22,275 bases of DNA, from assembly GCA_031275395.1 (NCBI GenBank), contig JAISOU010000057.1, positions 1-22,275 of the forward strand, written 5' to 3'. The notes under the pieces were generated by a model. The model made no database searches and was not told the origin of the DNA. It worked only from the letters and a program-made list of their open reading frames with translations. A program made the position numbers and the translations under genes. The DNA comes from Helicobacteraceae bacterium. GTDB lineage: Bacteria; Campylobacterota; Campylobacteria; Campylobacterales; SZUA-545. This document shows positions 7,624 through 16,011 of this stretch, one piece after another (within the stretch, counting starts at the first letter, position 1; the number at the start of each line of letters is the position of its first letter).

Positions 7624-10600
7624 ATGAAAAAGCTAGCGTTATCTTCTAGTTTCGGCGAGATAGGTCTTGCCAAACGTTTAGTTACGGCTTTCGCGCTAAC
7701 GTGCGCTTTGGCAAGCTCGCTTCACGCTATTACCGTCGCTATCGACTCTAAAGCGACGGGTTTAAGCGCTTCTAAGGGAGGCTATACGCGCGCGCCTACC
7801 AATTATTACAGGGGAAACCTTCCGCTCTACCTTCAGGTAAAAGCTACGCTTAGCGGTAGCGCCGGCGCCAGCGACAACTGGGGTTGCACCTCTATTCAAA
7901 TTGGTTCTACGTCGCCAATTCACTTTGAGCATGCCAATAGTAGCTATTCGGTTAGAACTAGAGAGTTTTTTGGTAACGGTCTTAAAACGCCCGCCGCTAA
8001 CGGCGTGTATAAAGTAACTATCAGGCTCTACAGCGGCTCTAAGGTAGGCGGCGTATGTAACGGACCTTTGATTAAAATCGATAACCCTTTTATGATTATG
8101 GTTTCCGACGTTGATACCATATATAAAGATGTTCCCGTAATGACGAGGTTTTCCACGAATATTTATGGCGATATGAAGGTGATCGGCAATACCTCGCTTT
8201 GCGTACCGCAAGTAGATTTAGGAGACGAAGGCACTGCCGATACTTATGGTTCCTACTATTACGGCACCTATGGAACCTATAATCGAACGCGGCATTTTAT
8301 CAGTACTCCTGAAAGCCCCTGTCTTGAACCGCAATTTACCAGACATCCCGATATATTGATCGAAGAGGCTGATAATATGTTGTATGCCTACGTCAAAGAC
8401 GACGGAAGGGTAACGGGATCTATTAACCAATCCAATACTATGGCGTTACTATACCATCTACCCCCCAAAGCCAAAATCGTAAACGCAAAGCTCTACTGGA
8501 TAGGGCGAGTTCCCTATGTGGCGCGCCCGATTTTTGAAGATCTTCGCCGCATTAAACCTTATCACTATCCCAATAACGGAGCCAAAGGCTCGCTTAACGG
8601 ATGCGCTAAAGACCCCGAAGGCAGATACGTAAATAACGACGACAATACGGATAGGGGCTGCGATGGCGTAAACGCCGAAAATCGCGCTAAAATCGTAATG
8701 AATGAGTTTGCGAATACGGGCGTAAAATTAAAAGTACCGAACAGAGACTATGTAACGGTGCATCCCGAAAAGATATATTTTACTTACGCCGAAGATACGC
8801 ACAGCTATATGATGCAAGCGGACGTTACCCACCTAATCAATCCGAATCAGCAAGAGGGCGCGTATTACGTTAAAGGAGTTCCGACTATATTGCACGCTTG
8901 GCCATATGGCACCTATGCAGGCTGGATGTTAGCGGTGATCTACGACAATAGTAGCGATCCGAACGAAACGCTGAAATATGTTACTTTTTTTGACGGTTAT
9001 GTGGCCAACGATCGCGGCAGACAAGACTATCCGATACCGGATAATAGTTTTAGAACGCCGCCTAGAGGCGACGTGGATACCAAGCTCTTTTATATGGTTG
9101 GACAAGGACACCTGACCGATTTGGGCGATTGTTTTATGTTTAACTATAGAGGCGATCCTACTAGTTGCGACAACGATCTTACTAGAAAAGAATACGCTCC
9201 TTTATATCATAACTCAAAGGCGGTATATATAGGCGGCAGAGGAGGCGACGGCTATATTGGTAGCTGGAAAGATAATCGACCCGACGCAAACGCCTTTAGC
9301 TCCAGTATAACAGTCAATGGAATGCCCACTCCGGGAAACGCTTCCTCGCTAGGTCATCCGACTAAAGCTTTCGGCACGCCGGGCTATAAACCGATCGGCA
9401 GCAAACCGGATTGGCGTTACACGCTAGGATACGACCTACACACCTACAACCTACGTAACGTGCTGGGCAACAATCAAACGGGCGTAAATCTAAGAATGTT
9501 CGCAAGTATGGATTACTATTATATGGGCTTTCTTGCCTTCTCTACAACGATCTACGCGCCGCATATTCCGGAGATTGTTCAGGAGGGGACGTTTGGTCCC
9601 TGCCAAAGTACTCAAAGCCTAGCGGGCAGACGGCTTGATTATACGCTAACCTTTTACAATCGCGGCAACGAAAACGCGAGCGGGATTACCTTAACCGCCG
9701 ATTTTGACGAAGGCGGATTGTTGCAATATATCGATCACAATCAGACTACGATCGACGGCGTGTATTATGCGGGTTCAAATTACAAACTCCCCGCCTCCGC
9801 CGTTACTTGCTCGAAAATGGCTTGGGGCGTAGAGTGCAAGTTTCGAGGCTCGAACGAGATCAGGGTAAGCGAGGGCTACGTGATGAAGTATTCCGTCGTA
9901 TTCAACTCTAACACGCCGTCCGGTAATACGACGGACGTATATTGGAGCTACGCCTACCTAACCTACCACAACGCGGTTTCGGGCGAGCTAATAACAAAGC
10001 CCGCAGTCGTTAAAGATCCTTACTATATCCACGCCAACGATTGTTACGCCCCCATTTGCACCGATAACAAATTAGCCAAACCGGTAATCGGCTATCCGCG
10101 CACCAATAAAGGCAGCGGACTTTACGTTCTTAAACCCGCCCAAAGCGTCTATAGCTACGGGCATAATCCGTTTAACGAGCCTATGCTGGTCTATTGCGAT
10201 CTTGAAGATTATAACGCGGTTGATAAAAACTCCAGCAAGATTAAAATATGGCTTCCTTTACCTATGTCTCAAAAGGGCGAGGCTAACCGTCCGATCAATA
10301 GCAACTTCGCTTTCACGAGTTTTTATAAACAAGGTTCGCAAAACTTTGCGGGCGCTTATTACCACCCCAAACACGTTCGCGAACCGCTTCCCGAAATTAT
10401 GAAAGGCAAAATTAAAAACTCTTCGACAGGAAACTGGGAATGGAGCGCAAAAGGCGATCCGATCTACGGTTTGCGCCTTGATCTAGAAATGTTAGACAGA
10501 ATAGGGTTTCACCGCTCTATGTATACGCAAACGTTTCCGACGTTTTCGGCGGGCGTTTCGCTTTCGCCGGACGCTAGAGGGTTTGCCGCTCATAATATAA

Positions 10601-13600
10601 ACTTGACGGGAACTAGCTTATCGTTTGCTATGCAATACGGCGGTTGTTATGATCCGTCTAACCCCGCGTCTTTTGACTACATTCAGGATCCGTTAGTCGC
10701 TTCGGGGCATTTTGGGCAGGTTTATAAACAAACGCCTACGGGTCGCGGCGAAGCGTGCTTTTTGGCGTATGATCCCAATAAGACGCTAAACTGGAAAGGC
10801 GGGTCTGTTCTAGCCGCTTCGTATTTGGTTCAGTTAGGATCGGAAGGATCGTTGGGAGCGAATAAACCCTACAAATATATGGAACCAAAGAGCGGCAGAC
10901 AGTTTTTCTACTCCTGCCGCGAGATTAAACGAAGCTACGCTAACGCGCAGGACGGCTTTTACCTCATCGATCCGCTCGATAATCAGGGCGTCCCTTTTGT
11001 CGCCTACTGCAATATGCCTAAAAAAGATCTCGGGCAAAGCAAAGAGGATATGATAACGACTAGCTTTTTGGCTCTTGACGGCGATATAGTGCGTAGTTCC
11101 GCCGACATTACAAAGGATACTTGCTTCAAAAAAGGCTTGACGCTCTTTGTCCCAACCTCTGAAGAGCTGTTTGAGAATATGCGAACGCGCCTTAACGAAG
11201 ATAAACTTTACAAGTGGCAGCGCTATATGCCGACAAATAGCGGTTGGTACATACAGATGTCCGGCGGCGAAAGCGCGTTTAGCGGCGCTTTTTACATTCC
11301 AAGCTTAAAAGATAAGCTGATTTGGCCTTATGGGCCGTTTGGGCTCTATAAAGGATCGGGCGCGAACGACGGCGATTGGAACAGGTTAGACGCGGGAAAG
11401 GCTCTGCATTACCTAGATAGCGATCCTTCTACGGGAAATACTTTATTGTATCACTACGGCTGGAAAACGATCTTTGATAAAAATGGAACCGGTTCGGCTA
11501 ACGCGGCGATCGGATCGATGTTTGACAGAATGATCGCCAAAGATTCCTCTCTTTCAGGCTTAAAACTCGAACCGACCTATTGGCTCTCCGACGGCGGTTG
11601 CTCCTACGAAGGATACAGCGAACCAAGCGGCAATTACGACGCGCATACGTGGCTAAACTATATGTTTGACGATAACGGCGCAGTGATTCACTGCGACGAC
11701 GGCAACAATAAAACGCTGTTTGGAATGGGCGAATACTCCTACGCAAACTACGCCTGCATAGGTTTAGACAGCTACTTTCCGTTAAGAAACGCAACCGTTC
11801 CGAAAGAAGCCGGTGCTTGGGACGCTACGCTTGATCCGACGAGCGACGCGCCGGCTACCTTTACCAAAATAGCGGCGCTCAGAAAGACGGATATAAATAT
11901 CAAGATCGCGCCGACAGACGTTGCGAACTATTCGGGTTTGCTATGCGCAAGACTCGTCGCCGCTAACTTCGACGGGACGTTTTCGCGCTACAAACCCAGC
12001 GGCGCGACCAATCCTAACGCAAACGCTATCGCTCTTTCGCCCGATTCGATGGACGATTATAAATGCGCGTCGATCGCCGATACGCAAAATCTTTTAACCG
12101 AGCCGCTTACGTTTAGCTGGAACTACGATCTAAAGGCTTCCACAAACGTAGTCGTAGAGGTTTTAATGTCTAATTGCGCGTTAATCGCGGAGATTGGAAG
12201 CGACGCGTGCGAAACGCACGACTTTAACGCTTCGCGTTTCAGTTTGCGCCCCGCGTTTTCGGGCGATACTTATAAAGATACGCTGGTCGCGGGAACGCCC
12301 TACTCTAACGTTGCGAATCCTTCGACAAAGCCGCCTACGATCGCGCTTCCTAACGGCGGTGTTAGCGTAAGCGCGACGGCGGGCTATAAAAGAGAATCTG
12401 GCGTTAGGCCATGCAACCCGATCTATGGGCTTTGCGTGCAAGCGATCGACGAGAAAATAGGCGACGTAAGCTCCGATATCGACGCCAACATCACCTTTAG
12501 CGGCGTTTTGTCCAATAAGGCTATCGTCAATAAGTTAAGCTACGACGACGTAGGCAAGATTACGCTGTATCTGCTTGATAAGAATTGGACGCAAATCGAT
12601 CAGGATATAGACGCGGCGGCGGTCTATGGCGATGCGTTTAGGGACGCTCGCTGGAAGAACGATTGCGAAGTAAATAGCGACTCTAACGAGGCGAACTTAA
12701 CGGGCGATAAATATACGAATATCAACTACGGCAAGATTGGCTGCGATATTAAACAAAAGATCGCCGAACTAAAGATCGTCCCCCATAAGCTCCAAATAGA
12801 CGCTCTTACGATCATTGGCCCCTTTGAAAAGAAGTATTCAAGCGACTCTTCGTTTGTCTATTACGCCAACGAGAACGACGGCGCTTTGGAGCATAGGCAG
12901 TTTGCCAGAATCATAGTTAGCGCCAGCGCTAGAAACGCTAAAGGCAACGTTACGGGAAAATATAGCGACGGCAACTACAGCCAAGAGATTAACCACTCGA
13001 TCGGATTTATGAACGCCGAATCGCAATCGGTAGATATGCCCCAAAGCGTCGCTAAAGACGAAAGCGGCGGCGATCGTTTCTGGACGTATTATTTTGACGG
13101 CGCGGATTTTAATAAGACTACGCCCGCAACGATATGGCAAGACGGCAAAGCCGATCTGACCTACGCGTTTAATTTCGGACGCAAACACAACCAAGCGAAC
13201 CCCGTATTCTTTATGAAAGCCAAAAGCTCCGATTACGACTTTAACCTGTCGTTAAAAGATACGGACGACGTAACCGGCGACGGATATTGGGCTACAGATC
13301 GCGCGGGAGATTTCAAAGAGATCAGCTTCATTTACGGCAGGGCGAACGTTTTGGACATTTTAACTTACGATCAAGAGGCAAGCGTAACCTTTACGATCGA
13401 CTACTTTAGCGATCGCGGTTCTAACGGGATCAGAAGCGCGTTTAAGTCGCCAAGTATTAGCGCCTCTAGCGCCGGTTGGTACGCGCTAAACGCATTAGCC
13501 GATACAAATACCGAAGCGAACGTTACGGCGAATATCAAAGGTTACGCCGAACAAGGAACGCCCCCTTCGATAAAGAACGCAAACGGCGCGATCTTTACCT

Positions 13601-13869
13601 ATCCATTAAACGAACGCCGTCCGCGCAGATTTGTTTCGCACCTTAATATGCCCTCTTATCTATGGTATCACCCGTTTGGCAAAACCTATAAGACGGTCGT
13701 ATCCGGAGAAGAGGAAACGCGCAAAGGCTGCTTCGAGCACCCTTGCGGCACGATCGAATTCGTCGCGCGCAGTAAAGACGAGTGGGGCGGTATAGGCGTT
13801 CGCAACGATCATAGGCATTACGACGACAACTCCACGAGAGAACATATACCGCTTAGGTTGGGTCGATAA
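7624..13869 (+). CDS. Giant secreted surface protein with DUF11-like and fibrinogen-C-like segments
   Basis: A 2081-residue protein. Residues 1-35 form a long Sec signal peptide with an extended N-region, KR at 17-18, a hydrophobic core and a likely cut after LHA35. Around 290-440 is a module known from bacterial surface proteins: AKLYWIG (288-294), MQADVTHLI (397 on) and YAGWMLAVIYDN (431 on). A DUF11-like beta domain starts near C660 (LDYTLTFYNRGNENASG). Two segments look like the start of fibrinogen C-terminal domains: one near 832-862 (GLYVLKP...VYCDLED) and a clearer one at 1095-1131 (SCREIK...DGFYLIDP...PFVAYCNM). A region around 1500-1750 with SRFSLRP resembles large cell-surface proteins of other Campylobacterota. 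There is no C-terminal membrane anchor or autotransporter barrel, so the route across the outer membrane is unclear. The ATG at 7624 follows AGGGGAG. The gene is monocistronic. Role is probably adhesion or envelope; this is inferred. Confidence 0.7.
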   Translation: MKKLALSSSFGEIGLAKRLVTAFALTCALASSLHAITVAIDSKATGLSASKGGYTRAPTNYYRGNLPLYLQVKATLSGSAGASDNWGCTSIQIGSTSPIHFEHANSSYSVRTREFFGNGLKTPAANGVYKVTIRLYSGSKVGGVCNGPLIKIDNPFMIMVSDVDTIYKDVPVMTRFSTNIYGDMKVIGNTSLCVPQVDLGDEGTADTYGSYYYGTYGTYNRTRHFISTPESPCLEPQFTRHPDILIEEADNMLYAYVKDDGRVTGSINQSNTMALLYHLPPKAKIVNAKLYWIGRVPYVARPIFEDLRRIKPYHYPNNGAKGSLNGCAKDPEGRYVNNDDNTDRGCDGVNAENRAKIVMNEFANTGVKLKVPNRDYVTVHPEKIYFTYAEDTHSYMMQADVTHLINPNQQEGAYYVKGVPTILHAWPYGTYAGWMLAVIYDNSSDPNETLKYVTFFDGYVANDRGRQDYPIPDNSFRTPPRGDVDTKLFYMVGQGHLTDLGDCFMFNYRGDPTSCDNDLTRKEYAPLYHNSKAVYIGGRGGDGYIGSWKDNRPDANAFSSSITVNGMPTPGNASSLGHPTKAFGTPGYKPIGSKPDWRYTLGYDLHTYNLRNVLGNNQTGVNLRMFASMDYYYMGFLAFSTTIYAPHIPEIVQEGTFGPCQSTQSLAGRRLDYTLTFYNRGNENASGITLTADFDEGGLLQYIDHNQTTIDGVYYAGSNYKLPASAVTCSKMAWGVECKFRGSNEIRVSEGYVMKYSVVFNSNTPSGNTTDVYWSYAYLTYHNAVSGELITKPAVVKDPYYIHANDCYAPICTDNKLAKPVIGYPRTNKGSGLYVLKPAQSVYSYGHNPFNEPMLVYCDLEDYNAVDKNSSKIKIWLPLPMSQKGEANRPINSNFAFTSFYKQGSQNFAGAYYHPKHVREPLPEIMKGKIKNSSTGNWEWSAKGDPIYGLRLDLEMLDRIGFHRSMYTQTFPTFSAGVSLSPDARGFAAHNINLTGTSLSFAMQYGGCYDPSNPASFDYIQDPLVASGHFGQVYKQTPTGRGEACFLAYDPNKTLNWKGGSVLAASYLVQLGSEGSLGANKPYKYMEPKSGRQFFYSCREIKRSYANAQDGFYLIDPLDNQGVPFVAYCNMPKKDLGQSKEDMITTSFLALDGDIVRSSADITKDTCFKKGLTLFVPTSEELFENMRTRLNEDKLYKWQRYMPTNSGWYIQMSGGESAFSGAFYIPSLKDKLIWPYGPFGLYKGSGANDGDWNRLDAGKALHYLDSDPSTGNTLLYHYGWKTIFDKNGTGSANAAIGSMFDRMIAKDSSLSGLKLEPTYWLSDGGCSYEGYSEPSGNYDAHTWLNYMFDDNGAVIHCDDGNNKTLFGMGEYSYANYACIGLDSYFPLRNATVPKEAGAWDATLDPTSDAPATFTKIAALRKTDINIKIAPTDVANYSGLLCARLVAANFDGTFSRYKPSGATNPNANAIALSPDSMDDYKCASIADTQNLLTEPLTFSWNYDLKASTNVVVEVLMSNCALIAEIGSDACETHDFNASRFSLRPAFSGDTYKDTLVAGTPYSNVANPSTKPPTIALPNGGVSVSATAGYKRESGVRPCNPIYGLCVQAIDEKIGDVSSDIDANITFSGVLSNKAIVNKLSYDDVGKITLYLLDKNWTQIDQDIDAAAVYGDAFRDARWKNDCEVNSDSNEANLTGDKYTNINYGKIGCDIKQKIAELKIVPHKLQIDALTIIGPFEKKYSSDSSFVYYANENDGALEHRQFARIIVSASARNAKGNVTGKYSDGNYSQEINHSIGFMNAESQSVDMPQSVAKDESGGDRFWTYYFDGADFNKTTPATIWQDGKADLTYAFNFGRKHNQANPVFFMKAKSSDYDFNLSLKDTDDVTGDGYWATDRAGDFKEISFIYGRANVLDILTYDQEASVTFTIDYFSDRGSNGIRSAFKSPSISASSAGWYALNALADTNTEANVTANIKGYAEQGTPPSIKNANGAIFTYPLNERRPRRFVSHLNMPSYLWYHPFGKTYKTVVSGEEETRKGCFEHPCGTIEFVARSKDEWGGIGVRNDHRHYDDNSTREHIPLRLGR

Positions 13870-13899
13870 AAGCCCGTTCGGCGAGTTTTATATTCTCTA

Positions 13900-13932
13900 T
13901 TAGGGATCGGTTTGCCCGATCCCTAACTTTTA
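13900..13932 (+). terminator. Strong rho-independent terminator
   Basis: Perfect 11-bp arms TTAGGGATCGG (13900-13910) and CCGATCCCTAA (13916-13926), loop TTTGC, followed by CTTTTAT. It ends transcription of the giant secreted-protein gene 31 bp beyond its stop. Confidence 0.85.
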
Positions 13933-14013
13933 TCGCTATTAAATCGACGATCGCGGGCGCTTTCGTTATCCCTGCGCCTCCCCGCGCTTAAATCGCTTAG
14001 AAAGGTTGGAACG

Positions 14014-14046
14014 ACAAAAAAGCGGATTGCCGAACAACGGCAATCC
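14014..14046 (-). terminator. Rho-independent terminator of the RCC1 lipoprotein gene
   Basis: Read on the minus strand: GGATTGCCG, loop TTGTT, CGGCAATCC, then GC and a run of six T. The 9-bp stem is perfect and sits just beyond the stop of the minus-strand gene, giving a classical intrinsic terminator between two convergent genes. Confidence 0.85.
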
Positions 14047-14052
14047 AATAGT

Positions 14053-14808
14053 TTAATCGCTAAGAACGGTAACTTTGGTAAAAACATAGCGATCGCCGTA
14101 TTCGCCTAAACCAAGCTCGCCGAAGTAGTTACTCCCCGCCGCATAGATTTTGCCGTCATTGGATAGCGCGAATGAATGATTGCCGCCGGTAAATATAGCG
14201 GTAACGTTTTTACCGTTTAAGCCGCTAATTACTTCAAAAGTATTGCGATCGATTATATCGCCTAAACCAAGCTGACCGCTATAGTTACGCCCTGTCGCAT
14301 AAACCTTGCCGTCGCCGCTTAACGCGAACGAATTATCGCCGCCGGCAAATATAGCGGTAACGTTTTTGCCGGTTAAGCCGCTAATTTCTGTAAAAGCATT
14401 ACGCCTACCGCCGTATTCGCCCAAACCAAGCTGACCCTCATCGTTATGCCCTGTTGCATAAACCTTGCCGTCATTGAATAGCGCTAGGGAGTGACCGTAA
14501 CCAGCGGATATAGCGATAATGTTTTTAGCGCTTAAATCCGTAACTTCAATAAAAGTATCTCGATCGTTAAAATTACCTAAACTAAGCTGTCCATAATTGT
14601 TATCCCCTGTTGCATAGACTTTGCCATCGTTAGATAGCGCGAGAGAATGAGAAAAGCCAACGGCGATAGTATTAAACTTAACTTCGTTTCCGCCGCCATT
14701 ACCACTTGAACCTCCGCCTCCGCCGCCTCCGCAACCAACCAGAAAGAGCGAAGCGAATAGGATCGCGAAAAGTTTGGTTAGTTTAGAGCAGAGAGAGAGG
14801 ACTTCCAA
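14053..14808 (-). CDS. RCC1-repeat lipoprotein, start uncertain
   Basis: A 251-residue frame. Residues 9-26 form a lipoprotein signal (positively charged KLTK, hydrophobic core, lipobox LVGC with C26), followed by a poly-Gly/Ser linker and then four RCC1-type repeats of about 50 residues, each with S-x-ALS-x-DGKVYATG and GQLGLG. RCC1 proteins fold as beta propellers, normally seven-bladed; four repeats cannot close such a ring, so it may be short, oligomeric or C-terminally truncated (it ends within the fourth repeat). The only start in this frame is TTG at 14808, without a good ribosome binding site. A (CT)5 tract (minus strand, 14790-14799) falls between that start and the signal peptide; one extra CT would join the frame to an upstream ORF with a strong Shine-Dalgarno. 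The gene may therefore be phase-variable or frameshifted. It is probably anchored to a membrane; its partner is unknown. Confidence 0.65.
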   Translation of the reverse strand: MEVLSLCSKLTKLFAILFASLFLVGCGGGGGGGSSGNGGGNEVKFNTIAVGFSHSLALSNDGKVYATGDNNYGQLSLGNFNDRDTFIEVTDLSAKNIIAISAGYGHSLALFNDGKVYATGHNDEGQLGLGEYGGRRNAFTEISGLTGKNVTAIFAGGDNSFALSGDGKVYATGRNYSGQLGLGDIIDRNTFEVISGLNGKNVTAIFTGGNHSFALSNDGKIYAAGSNYFGELGLGEYGDRYVFTKVTVLSD

Positions 14809-14959
14809 ACTTAAACAAAGTTGAAGTTTTTGCGGTAGTTAAACCAGATCGCTTATCCGCAATCTCTCTAATTGGCGACGATAGCGTTGTAGAGCTACGG
14901 TCGCGGACTAATGACGCGGATTGGATTAAACCAATCCTCCCTAAAGGTAACGATTGCAT
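14783..14959 (-). pseudogene. Upstream short ORF, possible frameshifted 5' part of the lipoprotein gene
   Basis: A 58-codon minus-strand frame begins at the ATG at 14959 behind AAGGAGG (14966-14972), the best Shine-Dalgarno in this part of the window, and ends at TAA within the RCC1 lipoprotein frame, overlapping its TTG start by 26 nt. The peptide has no recognised domain. Gain of one CT in the (CT)5 tract would fuse it to the lipoprotein. It may be a leader peptide, a broken 5' end, or chance; a buried signal peptide argues against simple fusion. Confidence 0.25.
14790..14799. repeat. Dinucleotide repeat (AG)5 / (CT)5
   Basis: Five AG units on the plus strand, in the 5' coding part of the minus-strand RCC1 lipoprotein frame. 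Short for a contingency locus, but at the position where slippage would switch reading frame. Confidence 0.5.
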
Positions 14960-14981
14960 TGGCAACCTCCTTGTGCAATGA

Positions 14982-15164
14982 AATGCCGATAGACGCATAC
15001 TAACCGAACTTGACCTAAAGCGCTATTAAATAACTGACGCAATTTAACGAAAAACGTTCGATTGTTGAAAGTTAATGTAAACGCGCTTTGATCTTTGTTT
15101 CTGTTAGCTTGTATTGCGGGACATACAAAAGAGCCGCAAAAAGCAAAAAAGACGCGAGTGGTTT
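14982..15164. other. Non-coding region between divergent RCC1 and aroE genes
   Basis: No gene or RNA gene is seen. It should hold divergent promoters: on the minus strand TAGTAT and TATTTAAT-like elements upstream of 14972 are possible -10 sites; on the plus strand the aroE promoter lies at its right end. Confidence 0.35.
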
Positions 15165-15170
15165 TATAAT
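15165..15170 (+). promoter_or_regulatory. -10 box TATAAT upstream of aroE
   Basis: A perfect TATAAT, 43 bp before the aroE ATG, preceded by A-rich tracts (15137-15150) and no recognisable -35, which is the usual form of sigma-70 promoters in Campylobacterota. It lies in the loop of a small inverted repeat ACGCGA...TCGCGT (15152-15157 and 15170-15175). Confidence 0.55.
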
Positions 15171-15213
15171 CGCGTTTTTGTTACCATTGAGAACTTTAAT
15201 TTAGGTTTATCGA

Positions 15214-16011
15214 ATGAAACTTCTTGCGGTTTTGGGCGATCCGATCGCTCATTCGCTTTCGCCGTTGATGCACAATTACGTCTATCAAAAAAACGCGATC
15301 GAGGCGATCTATACGCGCATAAAAATCGCGGACGGCAAAAGGCTACGCGAAGTTTTTGAGGCAAACGACCTATACGGCGCAAATATCACGATACCGCATA
15401 AAGAGGAGGCTTTTAGGCTTGCCGACGAAGTAAGCCAAACGGTCGAGAAAATCGGCGCGGTTAATACGTGGGTCAAAAACGGCGATCGTATTATCGGACA
15501 TAATACGGACGCGGAAGGTTTTATGAGCGCGGCGGCGATAAAAAGCGGCGAAACCGCGCTGGTTTTGGGCGCGGGCGGAGCGGCTAGAGCGGTTGCGATC
15601 GCTCTTTTGGAAAGGGGAATCGATTTTGCCGTTCTTAACCGAACCGCCGATCGATTAGCGTTTTTTGAGCGTTACGGCGCTAAAGTTTTCTTATGGGAAA
15701 ACCCGCCGAATGAAAGATTTGATCTAATTATCAATACGACAAGCGCGGGCTTAAAAGACGATAGCCTGCCGCTTGAAATTAACGCGCTAGAAAATTACTT
15801 AAAAAACGCCAAAGGCGCATTCGATCTGATATACGGCAAAAAAACGCCTTTTTTACGGCTTGCCGAAACGCTTGGAGTAAAGGCGCAAGACGGCGAAAAT
15901 ATGCTTGTTTTTCAAGGCGCGATCGCCCATTCGCTATTTTTTGGCGGCGATCGAACGCAGATCGCGCAAGATATGAAAACCGCGCTAAGGTTTCCCGCGT
16001 TATGGCGTTAA
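15214..16011 (+). CDS. aroE: Shikimate dehydrogenase (NADP+)
   Basis: A 265-residue protein, the normal length for AroE. It reduces 3-dehydroshikimate to shikimate with NADPH in the cytoplasm, the fourth step of chorismate and aromatic amino acid synthesis. Visible: SLSPLMHN (14-21, shikimate binding), NITIPHK (57-63) with catalytic K63, IGAVNT, GHNTDAEGF (95-103) with catalytic D99, the dinucleotide-binding GAGGA (119-123), NRT (142-144, NADPH phosphate recognition), INTTSAG, and the C-terminal QDGENMLVFQGAIA segment. All key residues are present. The ATG at 15214 follows a weak AGG at 8 bp spacing. The last 10 bases overlap the start of the cation transporter gene, so the two are co-transcribed. 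Confidence 0.95.
   Translation: MKLLAVLGDPIAHSLSPLMHNYVYQKNAIEAIYTRIKIADGKRLREVFEANDLYGANITIPHKEEAFRLADEVSQTVEKIGAVNTWVKNGDRIIGHNTDAEGFMSAAAIKSGETALVLGAGGAARAVAIALLERGIDFAVLNRTADRLAFFERYGAKVFLWENPPNERFDLIINTTSAGLKDDSLPLEINALENYLKNAKGAFDLIYGKKTPFLRLAETLGVKAQDGENMLVFQGAIAHSLFFGGDRTQIAQDMKTALRFPALWR

Noticed and set aside
14702-14735. Possible G/C-rich simple repeat as a phase-variation tract
   Set aside because: It is a mix of CCG/CCT codons encoding the Gly linker after the lipobox, not a uniform repeat, and triplet changes would keep the frame.
15114-15359. 81-codon plus-strand frame before and inside aroE
   Set aside because: Overlaps the -10 box and the aroE start in another frame; the translation is Arg/Lys-rich without likeness to a protein.
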